From Planctomycetota bacterium (GTDB lineage: Bacteria; Planctomycetota; Phycisphaerae; Phycisphaerales; SM1A02), in NCBI GenBank assembly GCA_027618565.1, contig JAQCEQ010000001.1:1-64000 (forward strand): a DNA stretch of 64,000 nt. Direction: 5' to 3'. The notes beneath the pieces are model-generated. The model was given only the letters and a program-made list of their open reading frames with translations. It ran no database searches and was not told the DNA's origin. Shown here one piece after another: positions 45,478-55,127 of this stretch. How positions within the stretch are numbered: the first letter of the stretch is position 1; each line of letters begins with the position of its first letter. The position numbers and the translations under genes are program-made.

Positions 45478-46313
45478 CGTGGATCCATCAGGCGCAGGCG
45501 GGTGATGACATGGTCATGGCAGTACGTCTCCACCCGGTCCAGCAGTCCAAGCTCTTGCTTGTAGACAAAGGTGGAGTAGAGCTGCACGATGACGGCCAGC
45601 ACCAGCGCTACCAGCGTGGTCTCAAAGGCAGTGGCAAGGCCGGCGATGACGGGCGACAGCGAGTCGCGGATCGACGAGGCATCGCCAGAGTCTTGGGTCA
45701 GCACCGCCTGGAAGTTGCCAATGGCGTCGCCAAGCCCGATGACCGTCCCGATAAAGCCGAAGACAGGCACCGTCCAGATCAGCGCGCGGATCGCCGTGTA
45801 CGACGACTCCAGCGCGCTCGCGTCGCTGTCGGCCTGGCTCTCCAAGACGGCACCGACATCGCGAACCTCGCCGATGTTTCCAAGGTTGCTCAGCGCGGAC
45901 CAGAGTCGATTGAAGACAAGGAACTCCCTGGGCCGCACCGCGCGGCCGTTGATCCTCGCCAAGACCTCGGGGGCCGTGGCGGGCGAGAGGATGAAGTCCG
46001 TTCGTCGCGGCAACAGGTCCGTGGCATCCAGCGCACGACACTGCACGCGGACCTTGAAGAGCTTGGCCGTCAGCATGAGGATCGCCCAGAGCGCTGCCAG
46101 CACGCAGGCATAGTTGGTCCAGCAGCGGTTCATCATGACCGAGAGAGGCCAGTCCGCAAAGATGTTGAAGGCCGCCGCGCTGGCGCCAGTCACCACGAGG
46201 GAGACGCCCAGCCACAGTGGGCCATGCGACGAGAGTGATCGATTCGAGGAAAGGCCGAGCAGGCACTCAGGGTCGCCGCGCGAGGCGTCAAGCGGGAGCA
46301 GAGGTGAGCTCAT
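45474..46313 (-). CDS. MotA/TolQ/ExbB-type proton channel protein
   Basis: A 279-residue inner-membrane protein with four helices and the family signature: two N-terminal helices (GPLWLGVSLVVTGASAAAFN and YACVLAALWAILMLTAKLF), a cytoplasmic loop of about 100 residues, then VPVFGFIGTVIGLGDAIGNF and LSPVIAGLATAFETTLVALV. The last pair is the MotA/TolQ/ExbB proton-channel consensus. It would build the pentameric ring of a force-generating stator with an ExbD-like partner, encoded by the next gene with a 4-base overlap. Its start overlaps the preceding GYF-like gene by 26 bases. Confidence 0.9.
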   Translation of the reverse strand: MSSPLLPLDASRGDPECLLGLSSNRSLSSHGPLWLGVSLVVTGASAAAFNIFADWPLSVMMNRCWTNYACVLAALWAILMLTAKLFKVRVQCRALDATDLLPRRTDFILSPATAPEVLARINGRAVRPREFLVFNRLWSALSNLGNIGEVRDVGAVLESQADSDASALESSYTAIRALIWTVPVFGFIGTVIGLGDAIGNFQAVLTQDSGDASSIRDSLSPVIAGLATAFETTLVALVLAVIVQLYSTFVYKQELGLLDRVETYCHDHVITRLRLMDPR

Positions 46314-47316
46314 TCGAGGATCTCCGAGGGGGTGAGCGATGCGCCACCCGGCGCTCGCGTGTGGCCATGACGGCCACGATGAGGATGCAGAGTAGGACCA
46401 GGAGTAAGCGAGCGCCGTCCAAGACCAGGAAACGGTCGGCTGCGTCGCTGTTGAGATAGCAGAGGATGGAGGCGGTCATCGTGCCCGCGGCGGCGAGGAC
46501 ACCTGCCGCAACGACGAACTGCCGTCGCCATCGCGGCCACGCCCCCCAGAGCGCGATGCTCACGAGGGCCGCCGCGGCCACTGGCAGCAGCGCCGTGACC
46601 ATCATCGCCATCTGTTCGGCGACGGCACCGGCGACCAAGGCAGCCACGGCACCGACGCCGGCCACCGCCATGGCCCAGGGTGCAGAATGATCGTCCCATG
46701 CTGGCACGAGGGCTATACCGACCGCAGCGGTCGCGACCGAACACAGGCCCCAGGCCCCCTGCGAAATGATGATGCCGACGACGCCTGCCGAGGCGGCCAG
46801 CCCGACGGCGACGAGCATCCAGGCGGCACGTGAGGTCGACGGGCATGCGCGCCTCTGTGCCTCACTCACTCCGGCCACGAGCAACGCAAGTCCAAGCGCT
46901 GAGACGACGACCGGAGTGGGCTCCTCGATCCACACTAGGTGTGAGAGTTCCCGCCCGGCAGGCATCGCGAGCGTGAGGGTCACCAGGGCACCCGCCACAG
47001 CCACAACGAGTGCCGGACTCACCTGGATGCCCGCGATGGACATCGACGACATGGAGAGTGGCAGGCCGGCGATGCCCTCGGAACCTGGCACCTCCTGCGG
47101 GAATGGGTCCCCTGCTGGCTCGGCGGGAGACTGCAGGAACGCCACCATGGATCTGGCGGAGATCCAAGTTTCGCCATCGTCGGCAGAGATTTCGTGGATG
47201 GGAGTGATCTCGCCGCGGTGGTAGCGGCGCTTGGCCTCCGCAGCCGAGAGCGGGCCGAAGACGCTCCCACCAAGGCGGACCAAGTACTGCTCGCGGCCGC
47301 TGGATCGTGCGCTCAC
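46288..47316 (-). CDS. Membrane protein with N-terminal GYF-like domain
   Basis: A 342-residue protein. Residues 9-60 fit the GYF_2-like domain often found on planctomycete membrane proteins (YLVRLGGSVFGPLSAAEAKR, then DGETWISARSMVAFLQ), which binds proline-rich or other partners. The rest has about nine hydrophobic helices (VSPALVVAVAGALVTLTLAM, SALGLALLVAGVSEAQ, AGVLAAAGTMTASILCYL). The function is unknown. Its start overlaps the end of the large coiled-coil gene by 4 bases, and its end overlaps the MotA-like gene by 26 bases, so it belongs to the same operon and may link partners to the membrane complex. Confidence 0.78.
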   Translation of the reverse strand: MSARSSGREQYLVRLGGSVFGPLSAAEAKRRYHRGEITPIHEISADDGETWISARSMVAFLQSPAEPAGDPFPQEVPGSEGIAGLPLSMSSMSIAGIQVSPALVVAVAGALVTLTLAMPAGRELSHLVWIEEPTPVVVSALGLALLVAGVSEAQRRACPSTSRAAWMLVAVGLAASAGVVGIIISQGAWGLCSVATAAVGIALVPAWDDHSAPWAMAVAGVGAVAALVAGAVAEQMAMMVTALLPVAAAALVSIALWGAWPRWRRQFVVAAGVLAAAGTMTASILCYLNSDAADRFLVLDGARLLLVLLCILIVAVMATRERRVAHRSPPRRSSNELTSAPA

Positions 47317-50237
47317 GGCGCCTTGCTCTCGCTGCTGCGGCCACTCTCCACGCCCTCAGTGGCTGTGGCTTGCCCCGACGCGCGGAAGACGAGCGTGCCG
47401 ACGGGCACCAGATCCAGGTGTTTGGTCCCGTCTTGGTCCACCAGGTTCACGATGGCCACCGGAGCTTCGGGCCGCGACACGACCCCGACAAGCCGGTCCT
47501 TGGTCCCCGGTGCGCCCTGGGCGGCACCTGGCACAAACTCGATGCGGCGCCCGGCATCGTCACGCACGATTCGACCGACTGGCACATAGGTCGCTGCCAT
47601 CGCCCGCATGGCGGAAGCCTGCGCCGCAACCTGATCCGCACGCAGTTGCGCCACTGTCGGAGCGGAGCCCAGCGCCCCTTCGGCCCGGCGCCGAGCGCTT
47701 TCGGAAGATGCGGTCGGTGGGGCGATCCAGTCCACGACCGGGACGGCGGCGGTGGCGATCGCGCGCTCGAACTCATCCCAGCGCGCCGCCGAACCCGGAA
47801 GGGAACTCCTCAGCCGGTCCATCAGCTCCTGTGTCAGGAGCAACCGGAGGATCGGATCCACCTTCGTGTCCCAGGCCATGGACTCCCACACTTGGATCAT
47901 CGCTTCCGCCGGCTCCAGGCCGCGCCGGTCCAGTACGGCCCTTGCCTTCTGCATCATGGTGAACTGCGGCGAGTCGCCCAGGTAGAGGATCGAGTCCGTC
48001 GGCACCGTCTTGAGCGTGGACGCATTCAGCGTGTCCACGGAGTGGATGACCCGGAACGACTGGTGCGGCGAGTTCTTGTTGAAGTTGGAATCGGATCGAC
48101 GCGTGTACCAGACCTTGCCGTCCGCGACTCGCGCCAGGCCAAGGCCCACATACGGCGACTTGCTGAATTCCTCCACCCATGATTCCCACTCCCGCGAGGG
48201 AGACACCAGCGCGCGCGCCACCAAGGCATCCTCCTTGTAGGGAGAGAGTGGGTGCCTCGCCACATGGTCGTCCAGCGCCGCCGCCAGCTTTTCCTGCTGG
48301 GTGAGCGAGGTCGGCAGCGGCTTGCCGGAGAACGCCCGCATCCTCGTCGACCAATCGGTCACCATCTCCCAGGCAATCTCGTCACCGGCGGCGCGACGGT
48401 ATTCCGCCGCGCGCTGGTCGTCGGGCCAGCGATCCACGAACGAACGAAGCCCCGCGGCATAGGCCGCCGGCGATGTCACCGCCAGCGCCAGTTGTGCGTT
48501 GTCGGCCTCGCGTGCGGCGTGTCGTTCGCGCTCATTTCGCAGCGCAGCCCACTCCGCAGAGAGGCGGTCCGCGCGCTTTCGGGTCGGTGCGAGGGCCTCT
48601 TTGGCGGGAAGCGAGATCCTCGGCTCGGTCTCCATTGAGCGGATCTGCGCGTCAATGGCGATGAGTGCCTGCATCGCCCCCTCGAGGGCGGGGTCACCCT
48701 TGGAGAGATCGGCCAGCTGCTCAGCGATGGTCTTGACGCGATCCGTGAAATGCGCGTCTCTCGCGCGCTGGCGTTCCTGCGTGGCCGCCTCGTACGCGGC
48801 ACGCCACGCAGCGACGCGTTCCCGCTGTGCCGTGCTGGAGACCCGCGTCTCCGCCTTGTCCACCGACGCCGCGCGTGCGCTGGCCGTGGATGGGTCGCCC
48901 GCCTCCGTAATGAGGACCTCAAACTGTTGGTCGTCCTTCAATCGAGAGGCTTGCGCGGCCACTAGTGAAGCCGAAGCGTGCACGATGACCTCGTGCTTGT
49001 CCAAGCCAAGCTGCCGCGCGCTGTCCAGCACGCCCTCGGCGTCCGCCAGGCGCCCCGCCTCCAGAAAGCCAATGGCTTGATCCGCGAGCCTCTCGGCATT
49101 CTGGTTGGCACGGTGCTTCATCACGCCCCAAGCCATTCCCGTGCCCGTCGCCACGATCACTGCCGCTGCAGAGAGCCACTTGACGGCTCGCGCCCGGCGC
49201 TCCTGTGCCACGAACTGGCCGATGCGCATTCGCACGGCGAGCTGGTCTTCCTCCCATGGCTCCTCAGGTGGCACCTCCTCGACGGCGCGCAGCGCTTCCT
49301 CCAGTTGCTCCCTCGTCGCGGTGTGGAGCCCGTGCAGCGCCCGCAGGCCCGCCAGTCGCGCCGCTCCGTTCCGCCGACGCTCCTCCTCACTCTGCTGTAA
49401 CTCGATCCACTGCATGGCGGCGTCGGCGGTCGCGGCCGTTTCGCCGGAGATGGGCATGCCCGTGTCGGAGAGGAAGAATCGCAGTGCCTCAAACTCCTTG
49501 ACCTTAGCCTTGGCGCCGGCAACATCCTGCTCCTGAAATCGCTCGTGCAGGAGGCGGACAATCTCCGCCGCGCGGTCATGCGCGGTCTTTGGACCTAAGG
49601 CCTGGAGTTCCTGCTCCCACTTTCTCGCCACCTTCAGTGCGGTCGGGTTCTTCCACTCCTTTCGGGCGACGAACCCCTGGAGCCTCCAGCATTCCTCAAG
49701 TCGCCCCGACACCATCGCCTTGCTGAAGGCATTGGCCAGCTCCACGAGCGACGGCTCCTCGAACACGCGGGCATCGTCCCTCCAGAACGGACCGGCGGGG
49801 TCAGCCCGGATCAGGCGCCACAGCGTCTGCAGCCGCACATGCGCTGGTTCTCGCCGCAGGTTCTGGATGCGCCACTCATCCAGCAGCGGCTCCAGCTTCT
49901 CCAGGGCACGAAGGCCCTCCTGCAGTTCATCCAACTCCCGAACGCTCAGCCCCGGCGGGTCGGCGAGGCCGTACCGCTTGCAGAACTCCGGCCAACGGGC
50001 AAGCGCTGGGTCATGCAGCGCCGCGAGCGTGTCCAGCAACGCCGGCTGCCGGGCGGCCAATTCCCGCGCCTCCATCCAGGCACCCTGCCGGAGCAGGCTG
50101 AGACATTCTGATGCGCGACGCCGCGCGTCGGCGACCAGGTCCCCATACTGCTGCGCGATGGCCGCGGACTGGGCCTTCTCGCGGATCAGTCCGTCCATCA
50201 CCCACCGCACGGCATCGACGACTTGCCTTGGCCTCAT
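47313..50237 (-). CDS. Large membrane protein with helical N-terminus and periplasmic C-terminus
   Basis: A 974-residue protein of no family I recognise. Residues 1-345 are helical and probably cytoplasmic (AVRWVMDGLIREKAQSAAIA, ELDELQEGLRALEKLEPLLD). One membrane helix follows at about 351-372 (LSAAAVIVATGTGMAWGVMK). Residues 380-630 are helical with coiled-coil-like stretches, and 630-974 form a mixed region (WYTRRSDSNFNKNSPHQSFR, AAVPVVDWIAPPTA). It is bridged by 4-base overlaps to the secreted-protein gene before and the GYF gene after. A structural or transducing role in the complex is inferred from context only. Confidence 0.78.
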   Translation of the reverse strand: MRPRQVVDAVRWVMDGLIREKAQSAAIAQQYGDLVADARRRASECLSLLRQGAWMEARELAARQPALLDTLAALHDPALARWPEFCKRYGLADPPGLSVRELDELQEGLRALEKLEPLLDEWRIQNLRREPAHVRLQTLWRLIRADPAGPFWRDDARVFEEPSLVELANAFSKAMVSGRLEECWRLQGFVARKEWKNPTALKVARKWEQELQALGPKTAHDRAAEIVRLLHERFQEQDVAGAKAKVKEFEALRFFLSDTGMPISGETAATADAAMQWIELQQSEEERRRNGAARLAGLRALHGLHTATREQLEEALRAVEEVPPEEPWEEDQLAVRMRIGQFVAQERRARAVKWLSAAAVIVATGTGMAWGVMKHRANQNAERLADQAIGFLEAGRLADAEGVLDSARQLGLDKHEVIVHASASLVAAQASRLKDDQQFEVLITEAGDPSTASARAASVDKAETRVSSTAQRERVAAWRAAYEAATQERQRARDAHFTDRVKTIAEQLADLSKGDPALEGAMQALIAIDAQIRSMETEPRISLPAKEALAPTRKRADRLSAEWAALRNERERHAAREADNAQLALAVTSPAAYAAGLRSFVDRWPDDQRAAEYRRAAGDEIAWEMVTDWSTRMRAFSGKPLPTSLTQQEKLAAALDDHVARHPLSPYKEDALVARALVSPSREWESWVEEFSKSPYVGLGLARVADGKVWYTRRSDSNFNKNSPHQSFRVIHSVDTLNASTLKTVPTDSILYLGDSPQFTMMQKARAVLDRRGLEPAEAMIQVWESMAWDTKVDPILRLLLTQELMDRLRSSLPGSAARWDEFERAIATAAVPVVDWIAPPTASSESARRRAEGALGSAPTVAQLRADQVAAQASAMRAMAATYVPVGRIVRDDAGRRIEFVPGAAQGAPGTKDRLVGVVSRPEAPVAIVNLVDQDGTKHLDLVPVGTLVFRASGQATATEGVESGRSSESKAP

Positions 50238-51196
50238 CGCGACTTCTCCTGGATGTGGAGGATTGCCCGGGGACGCCCACCGGTGGCATCGCGGATTGTG
50301 ACGGTGATCGGCGTGGCGATCTTCGGGTCGCCGGTGGTGCGGTACTCGGCTTCGGCGGCATCGAGCACCGACTGCAGTCGAGCCAGCTCGCCATCATGGA
50401 TGCGCAACGCTTCCGGCGCCGCAGGCGGCGGCAGGCTCTTGATGGCGTCCAGTTCATCCTTGGCCTTGGCCACACGCTCCTTGGCACTCGAGGCAAAGAA
50501 CACATCCACCGAACCCTCGCCAAGGAACACGGTGAGTGCCGGGCCGCTGCCCGTCAGCACCAGTTCCAGGCCCGTGGTCGAGGGATCCACCACCCACGGC
50601 GATGGCACCTCGCCAGGATCGATGGCGAGCGCCGGCAAACCTCGAGGCAACCCAAGCCTCTGCCTCCCCTTGGTGGGATCAATGATTCGCTCCACCGGTG
50701 GTGCGCCGATGATCAGCACATCCTTGCCTTCATGCTGGCAGACGATCTCGCCCACTTCCAGCGCCGAGAGGATGACCTTCAACGAGACCTCATACCTGGT
50801 GCGGTCGGCCGTGCTCCACGCGAAGCGCAGCGTCCCACGATCCCAGCGAAGCTCCGCCAGCTCCGGTCCCGGTCGCACCCTGCCCGTGAGGGGGTCGCTC
50901 GTCGGCGGTGCCATGAAGAGCCCGCGGCGGGCCTGCTTGTCCGCGACAAAGGTCACGCCCGTGGCCGCGTCGATGGCCGGCCGCACCTGAATAGACGAGA
51001 CCTGCCCGGGCAGCGGCGAGAGCGTCACTTCCTCGCGCTTGGGCAGGCCAAGGCGATCGGTGTGCATGGCAAACGAGCCATCTGGGCACTCCGCGCGCTT
51101 CGGGGTGTCGTCGGCCGATGCGCAAGATGAGGGAATAGCCGATGCCGGCGCGGCGGTGAGCGAGAGCGTGAGGATGAGCGCGCCGCCGACCATCAC
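50234..51196 (-). CDS. Exported protein in the motor-GTPase operon
   Basis: A 320-residue protein with a signal peptide (MMVGGALILTLSLTAAPASA) and a mature part of mixed beta structure (VRPAIDAATGVTFVADKQAR, LRFAWSTADRTRYEVSLKVI, VLIIGAPPVERIIDPTKGRQ) ending with a helical segment (RVAKAKDELDAIKSLPPPAA) and a short beta tail. I do not recognise a domain. It should be periplasmic, where it could contact the C-terminal domain of the GAP1-type or coiled-coil proteins. It overlaps both neighbours by 4 bases (start in the GAP1 stop, stop in the next start). Confidence 0.75.
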   Translation of the reverse strand: MMVGGALILTLSLTAAPASAIPSSCASADDTPKRAECPDGSFAMHTDRLGLPKREEVTLSPLPGQVSSIQVRPAIDAATGVTFVADKQARRGLFMAPPTSDPLTGRVRPGPELAELRWDRGTLRFAWSTADRTRYEVSLKVILSALEVGEIVCQHEGKDVLIIGAPPVERIIDPTKGRQRLGLPRGLPALAIDPGEVPSPWVVDPSTTGLELVLTGSGPALTVFLGEGSVDVFFASSAKERVAKAKDELDAIKSLPPPAAPEALRIHDGELARLQSVLDAAEAEYRTTGDPKIATPITVTIRDATGGRPRAILHIQEKSR

Positions 51197-53781
51197 GGAC
51201 TCGCTCCTCCCTTCGAGCCACTCTTCGACTCAGGTGCCGTCACCCGGATAAGCGCCAGGGTGCCCGGTGCGTGCGACCCTTCGGCGGCCTCCGACGTTGT
51301 CGCGTCCGATGGCAGTCCATCGACGGTGACGGCAAACACCGGCGACAGCCACTCGTCCCGGAATGTCTTGGCGGCGGCGAGCCGCTCCTTCGCCAGTGCG
51401 GCGATCGCTTCCAGGCACTTGGCAAAGTCGCGCATGATTTCCTTGTCATCGCCCGCGGAGGCAACCCGTGCCCCGAGCATGACCTCGATGCTCTGGTAGG
51501 CACCGCCGAGGCTGTCCTTGGAGTTCTTGCACTCCTCCGTCACCGCTCGGAGCTCCGCCGAGGTCAGCGGTGGCCTCACGCGCGAACTGGTGCCGCTGGT
51601 GTAACTCTTCCTCAAATCCAGGAGAGTCGCCCCTCGAGTCTCGTCCCCTTCGGCGAATAGTTCCGCATCCTTCTGGTACTTGTTCGCGAAGTCGCGGCAG
51701 CGCTCGTAGTAAGCCACATCGATCAGCGCCTCTGGGGCGATGGCTGTTGCCTTGACCACGACACCTTCACGCGTCAGCGATGCAACCAGTTCGCCGCGTC
51801 CGCCTGGCAAAGGAATGGTCTTGGGCTGACCCTCCAAGAGCAGTGCGGTCGTGCCATCGCTTCCGACCAGGCGAACTCCCTTCACCCACGGTGGAACCTG
51901 AACCGATGCACCGACCGCCCCGGCGACGATATCTCGAGGCACATGGTGCCCCTTCACTTCCAGCGCAACGGTCTGCCTCTCGGCTCCAGTCCCCACATTC
52001 AGCCACAGGCCGCTGAGCAGCCCGGTGTATCCACCCTGGGCCGAGAGATCGACGCCAATCAACGGATCCGGCGGTTCGAGGATCCAGACCCACTTGTTGG
52101 AATCGATCTTCGCGCGCGCCACCACCTTGTCCCCGATCAGTACCTCGCCCGCCTCGGGTTTGAGTTCCACTCCCGTGACGAGCATGTCCCCTAGTCCTTT
52201 CATCTCGACGGGCCATGTGGGGTCGATGCCCAGGTCATACAAAACCCCCGACTCCGTACCCACGATCACGACGCGAACGGGACCGCCAGACTCCGCCGGG
52301 GCCGGCGGCTCGGTTGTCGGCACCGTTGTCGGCACCGTTGCGGGACCCGTCGTTGCATCCGTCCCTGGACCATTGTGAGGGGGGGCTGCTGGATCTGCTG
52401 CTCTTGTTCCAGTCGACCTGCCCCCCACCGGCGGCCGAGGTGGTTGCTCTTGCGCAGTGCTGGCCGCCAAGGCGCGCTTCGTGTTTGCCAGCTCCGTCGC
52501 CAGCCCGTCACGAGTACGCCTCACCTCCTCCAGTTCGCGCTGCAGGGACCGCACTGCTGCCGCTGCGGCTGCACCGGTGGTCTGGGCGGCTGCCTCCGCC
52601 TCCCGGGCGGCCCCGGCGGTCAGCCTGGCCTCCTGCTCGGCCAGCACCAGCGCGTCCAGGTCCCCACGAAGCCCCACCCATACGAAGAGCCCGACGATGA
52701 TTCCTCCGATCATGAAGCTCATGACCGCGACAGTCAACAGCGTGCCCGCGGAGTTCGTGCGTGCGGCACCGGGGGTCTCCGCCGTCGAGTCGCCAAACGC
52801 ATTCGGGGCCCGTTCCCGGATCGTTGGGACGGCCGCCGCGGACTCGAGCACCGGCACGTGGCCGGCCAGCTGTTCGGAAACGTCGGATCTCTCGGGCGCC
52901 GTGGAACCAAGAGCGGCGAGCGTGGCGCGCAGCTGGTGCTGGTGCCTGGCGTCCTCGTCGGGAAGCGACCCAGTCGGATCTGGCACGACCAAGAGGCCGC
53001 TGCGTGCGGCCTCCACATATCGACCCTCGCGCGGGCACGGACCACCCTTGACCAGGTCCAGCATGCGCGCGCCCTGCTGCCGCAGCGCCGCCGCCTCCTG
53101 GGTTCCATCAAACACAAACCTCCACGCGCAGGTGTGGTTGGGGAGAGATCGCTGCCAGTAGGTGGAGAAGGTGATGCGCCAACGCCACTCGGGCGGCAAC
53201 AGGGCCACCGCCTCATCGGCCAGCTGAAGCGTGTCGGTCTCTGGTGGCACCAGGATGTGCGTCGGCTTGCTCGCGTCAAGGATGAAGTCGCTCACCAGCG
53301 CGCCGGCCCAGCCAGGGTCACCCGCGAGCTTCTGCCATGTGTGGCAAATCCCGGGAGCACGGTGGATCGACGGCACCAGGTCGCGGTGCGGCGGCAGGAG
53401 CGTCGGGGCCTCGTTCCACGAGTCACGAATCTCGCCCTCGGTCCGAAGCAGTGCGACGGGACCGTTGGAATCCAGTTCGCCGCGCTCCAGAATGAGGAAG
53501 TGCGCCAGCTTGTTGCTGCGGCCGCTGTGGTCGGGTGTCGCGGCACGCACCGCTCCCACCACGTGGAATCGCTCGCCCCCCGCTGACACGGTCCCGTGCA
53601 GGTACTCGACCGGGCACTGGGGAAGCGTCGTAGCCCACGGGGGAGCCTTGTATCCCGTGAGCGACTCCAGCGCAATGCGCATCGATGCCGGCAGTCCCTG
53701 CGACATCGCCACGGTGCAAAACCCGTGTGAGCCGGGGAGGATGCCCTGCGGCGAGGATGTGTAGACGAGTTCACGCGCCAT
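51193..53781 (-). CDS. GAP1-N2-type (GTPase-associated) membrane protein
   Basis: An 862-residue protein. Residues 1-280 match the N-terminal domain type 2 of GTPase-associated protein 1 (recognised from the start MARELVYTSSPQGILPGSHG and FCTVAMSQGLPASMRIALES, with GRSNKLAHFLILE). A helix at about 348-372 (TVAVMSFMIGGIIVGLFVWV) is followed by a coiled coil (REAEAAAQTTGAAAAAAVRS, LQRELEEVRRTRDGLATELA) and a C-terminal region of about 400 residues with beta and helical parts. GAP1 proteins are partners of GTPases in predicted conflict or signalling modules. Its start overlaps the GTPase gene by 11 bases, a strong hint of partnership. Confidence 0.85.
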   Translation of the reverse strand: MARELVYTSSPQGILPGSHGFCTVAMSQGLPASMRIALESLTGYKAPPWATTLPQCPVEYLHGTVSAGGERFHVVGAVRAATPDHSGRSNKLAHFLILERGELDSNGPVALLRTEGEIRDSWNEAPTLLPPHRDLVPSIHRAPGICHTWQKLAGDPGWAGALVSDFILDASKPTHILVPPETDTLQLADEAVALLPPEWRWRITFSTYWQRSLPNHTCAWRFVFDGTQEAAALRQQGARMLDLVKGGPCPREGRYVEAARSGLLVVPDPTGSLPDEDARHQHQLRATLAALGSTAPERSDVSEQLAGHVPVLESAAAVPTIRERAPNAFGDSTAETPGAARTNSAGTLLTVAVMSFMIGGIIVGLFVWVGLRGDLDALVLAEQEARLTAGAAREAEAAAQTTGAAAAAAVRSLQRELEEVRRTRDGLATELANTKRALAASTAQEQPPRPPVGGRSTGTRAADPAAPPHNGPGTDATTGPATVPTTVPTTEPPAPAESGGPVRVVIVGTESGVLYDLGIDPTWPVEMKGLGDMLVTGVELKPEAGEVLIGDKVVARAKIDSNKWVWILEPPDPLIGVDLSAQGGYTGLLSGLWLNVGTGAERQTVALEVKGHHVPRDIVAGAVGASVQVPPWVKGVRLVGSDGTTALLLEGQPKTIPLPGGRGELVASLTREGVVVKATAIAPEALIDVAYYERCRDFANKYQKDAELFAEGDETRGATLLDLRKSYTSGTSSRVRPPLTSAELRAVTEECKNSKDSLGGAYQSIEVMLGARVASAGDDKEIMRDFAKCLEAIAALAKERLAAAKTFRDEWLSPVFAVTVDGLPSDATTSEAAEGSHAPGTLALIRVTAPESKSGSKGGASP

Positions 53782-55084
53782 GCGAGGAATCCTCTACCAC
53801 CTCGAACCGATCGTCGGTCGTGCCCGACTCCGGCTTCGTGAAGCCCACCAAGTGCGTGGAGTAGCGCGCAAGCGCATACGTGAACGGGACCGTCACCCAG
53901 TGCGGGTGCAGGGATGACGGACACACCTTCAGGAGCCCGGTGTCGGGATCCATCGACGGCGCGCCACCAGTCGAACTCACCGGAAGGTAGATGACGCGCT
54001 CAAACCCGTCCTCCACGGCCGCGACGATCTCCGGCGCAATCTCGCCCAGCAGCTCGCGCAGCCGGGTGGAGACCATGGTGATCCTGTCGCGATCGAGCAG
54101 GCCCACCCGTCCCGCGTCGCCCGCGGGGATATGCGGCTCCGTCGCCAGGTCTATGTCGGGAACCAGCGGCGCCCAGGCATCGGACTTGGCGATCAACAAA
54201 AAAATGGGGCGCTTGATTCGCGTCCCGGTCGTCGCGCCGCCCGCGGCGCGGACACGATTGGTCAATTCCGTGAGCAGCGTGTCCTGGCGCATGCCACGGA
54301 TCGGGAGATCAAGCTGCGGGTCACGGCTCACGCCGCGCAACTTCGCCCTGAAGCGCGCGTCCTGCAGCGGATCGAACATGAACATCAGTACGCGCGCCTC
54401 CGACAGGTGGCGCGTCCCGGGCGCCGCGGGCGTGTCGGCGCCCGGCAAGTAGTGCTCGCCCGCGTTGTCGTAGAGGCAGAAGTGATAGGTGAGCCGCTCG
54501 CGGCTGGCTCCGTTCAGGTGCCCGTCGCGAGGCCGCAGCGTGAAGATGTATGGCCTGGGGAGGAACGAGGTCACGCCGGCCGTGAGCTGCACCGCGAAGG
54601 CGTCGCCACCCTCCAATTCCGTCTTGTCCAGCGCGACGGCCCTGTCGGGCGTGTCGCTCAGGAAAAGTCGTTCCTCATTCGCCGCCAGCGGCCGATTGAT
54701 GAACGCATCGGCATCCTGGAACGAGATGCGAAAGTCCCTGGGAAGGACCTGGCGGAGCTGCCACATCGCCGAGGCCAGAAAGAAGGTCTTGCCACTCGCT
54801 GGCATCCCCGCCAGCGAGAGGATGAGCGGCATCCGCTCGAGGATGTCCGACGGGAACGGGAGGTGGCAGCGCGGGCAGGCCAGTCGCGTGCTTGGGAAGC
54901 CTCGCGGGTCGATCGCCTCCCCCGCCGGCGTGAATCGAGTGGGAAGGAACCGGCGCGGCTCATCTGGTCCAAGGAGCTCATCCCCCCGCTCCTCCGGGTG
55001 CGTCGCCAGGAACAGCGTCTCCGTGGGCGTGAACTTGTTCCAGCAGCAGGGGCACATCACTTTGGCCAGCAGGCGGCGCTTCAT
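53771..55084 (-). CDS. TRAFAC-like GTPase with N-terminal zinc ribbon (GAP1 partner)
   Basis: A 437-residue protein beginning MKRRLLAKVMCPCCWNKFTP. Cys11/Cys14 and Cys70/Cys73 (CPRCHL) form a zinc ribbon. Then come the P-loop LAGMPASGKTFFLA (93-100), FCLYDNAGEHYLPG (G3-like D-x-x-G) and FLLIAKSDAWAPL (G4-like KxD). This fits the GTPase class found next to GAP1 genes (the DO-GTPase type, from memory). It should act in the cytoplasm as a switch or ATPase/GTPase that controls the membrane complex. It is the first gene of the eight-gene operon and overlaps the GAP1 gene by 11 bases. The divergent vWA gene starts 43 bases away. Confidence 0.85.
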   Translation of the reverse strand: MKRRLLAKVMCPCCWNKFTPTETLFLATHPEERGDELLGPDEPRRFLPTRFTPAGEAIDPRGFPSTRLACPRCHLPFPSDILERMPLILSLAGMPASGKTFFLASAMWQLRQVLPRDFRISFQDADAFINRPLAANEERLFLSDTPDRAVALDKTELEGGDAFAVQLTAGVTSFLPRPYIFTLRPRDGHLNGASRERLTYHFCLYDNAGEHYLPGADTPAAPGTRHLSEARVLMFMFDPLQDARFRAKLRGVSRDPQLDLPIRGMRQDTLLTELTNRVRAAGGATTGTRIKRPIFLLIAKSDAWAPLVPDIDLATEPHIPAGDAGRVGLLDRDRITMVSTRLRELLGEIAPEIVAAVEDGFERVIYLPVSSTGGAPSMDPDTGLLKVCPSSLHPHWVTVPFTYALARYSTHLVGFTKPESGTTDDRFEVVEDSSHGA

Positions 55085-55127
55085 CGGCGAAGCCCCTGGC
55101 AATCGTGATCTTCGAAACACATGTTCG

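Noticed and set aside
43826-55084. Calling the operon a Zorya defence system
   Set aside because: There is a MotA/MotB-like pair, but no ZorC/ZorD-like helicase or nuclease and no OmpA-like peptidoglycan domain on the MotB-like proteins, so only a resemblance in principle is claimed.
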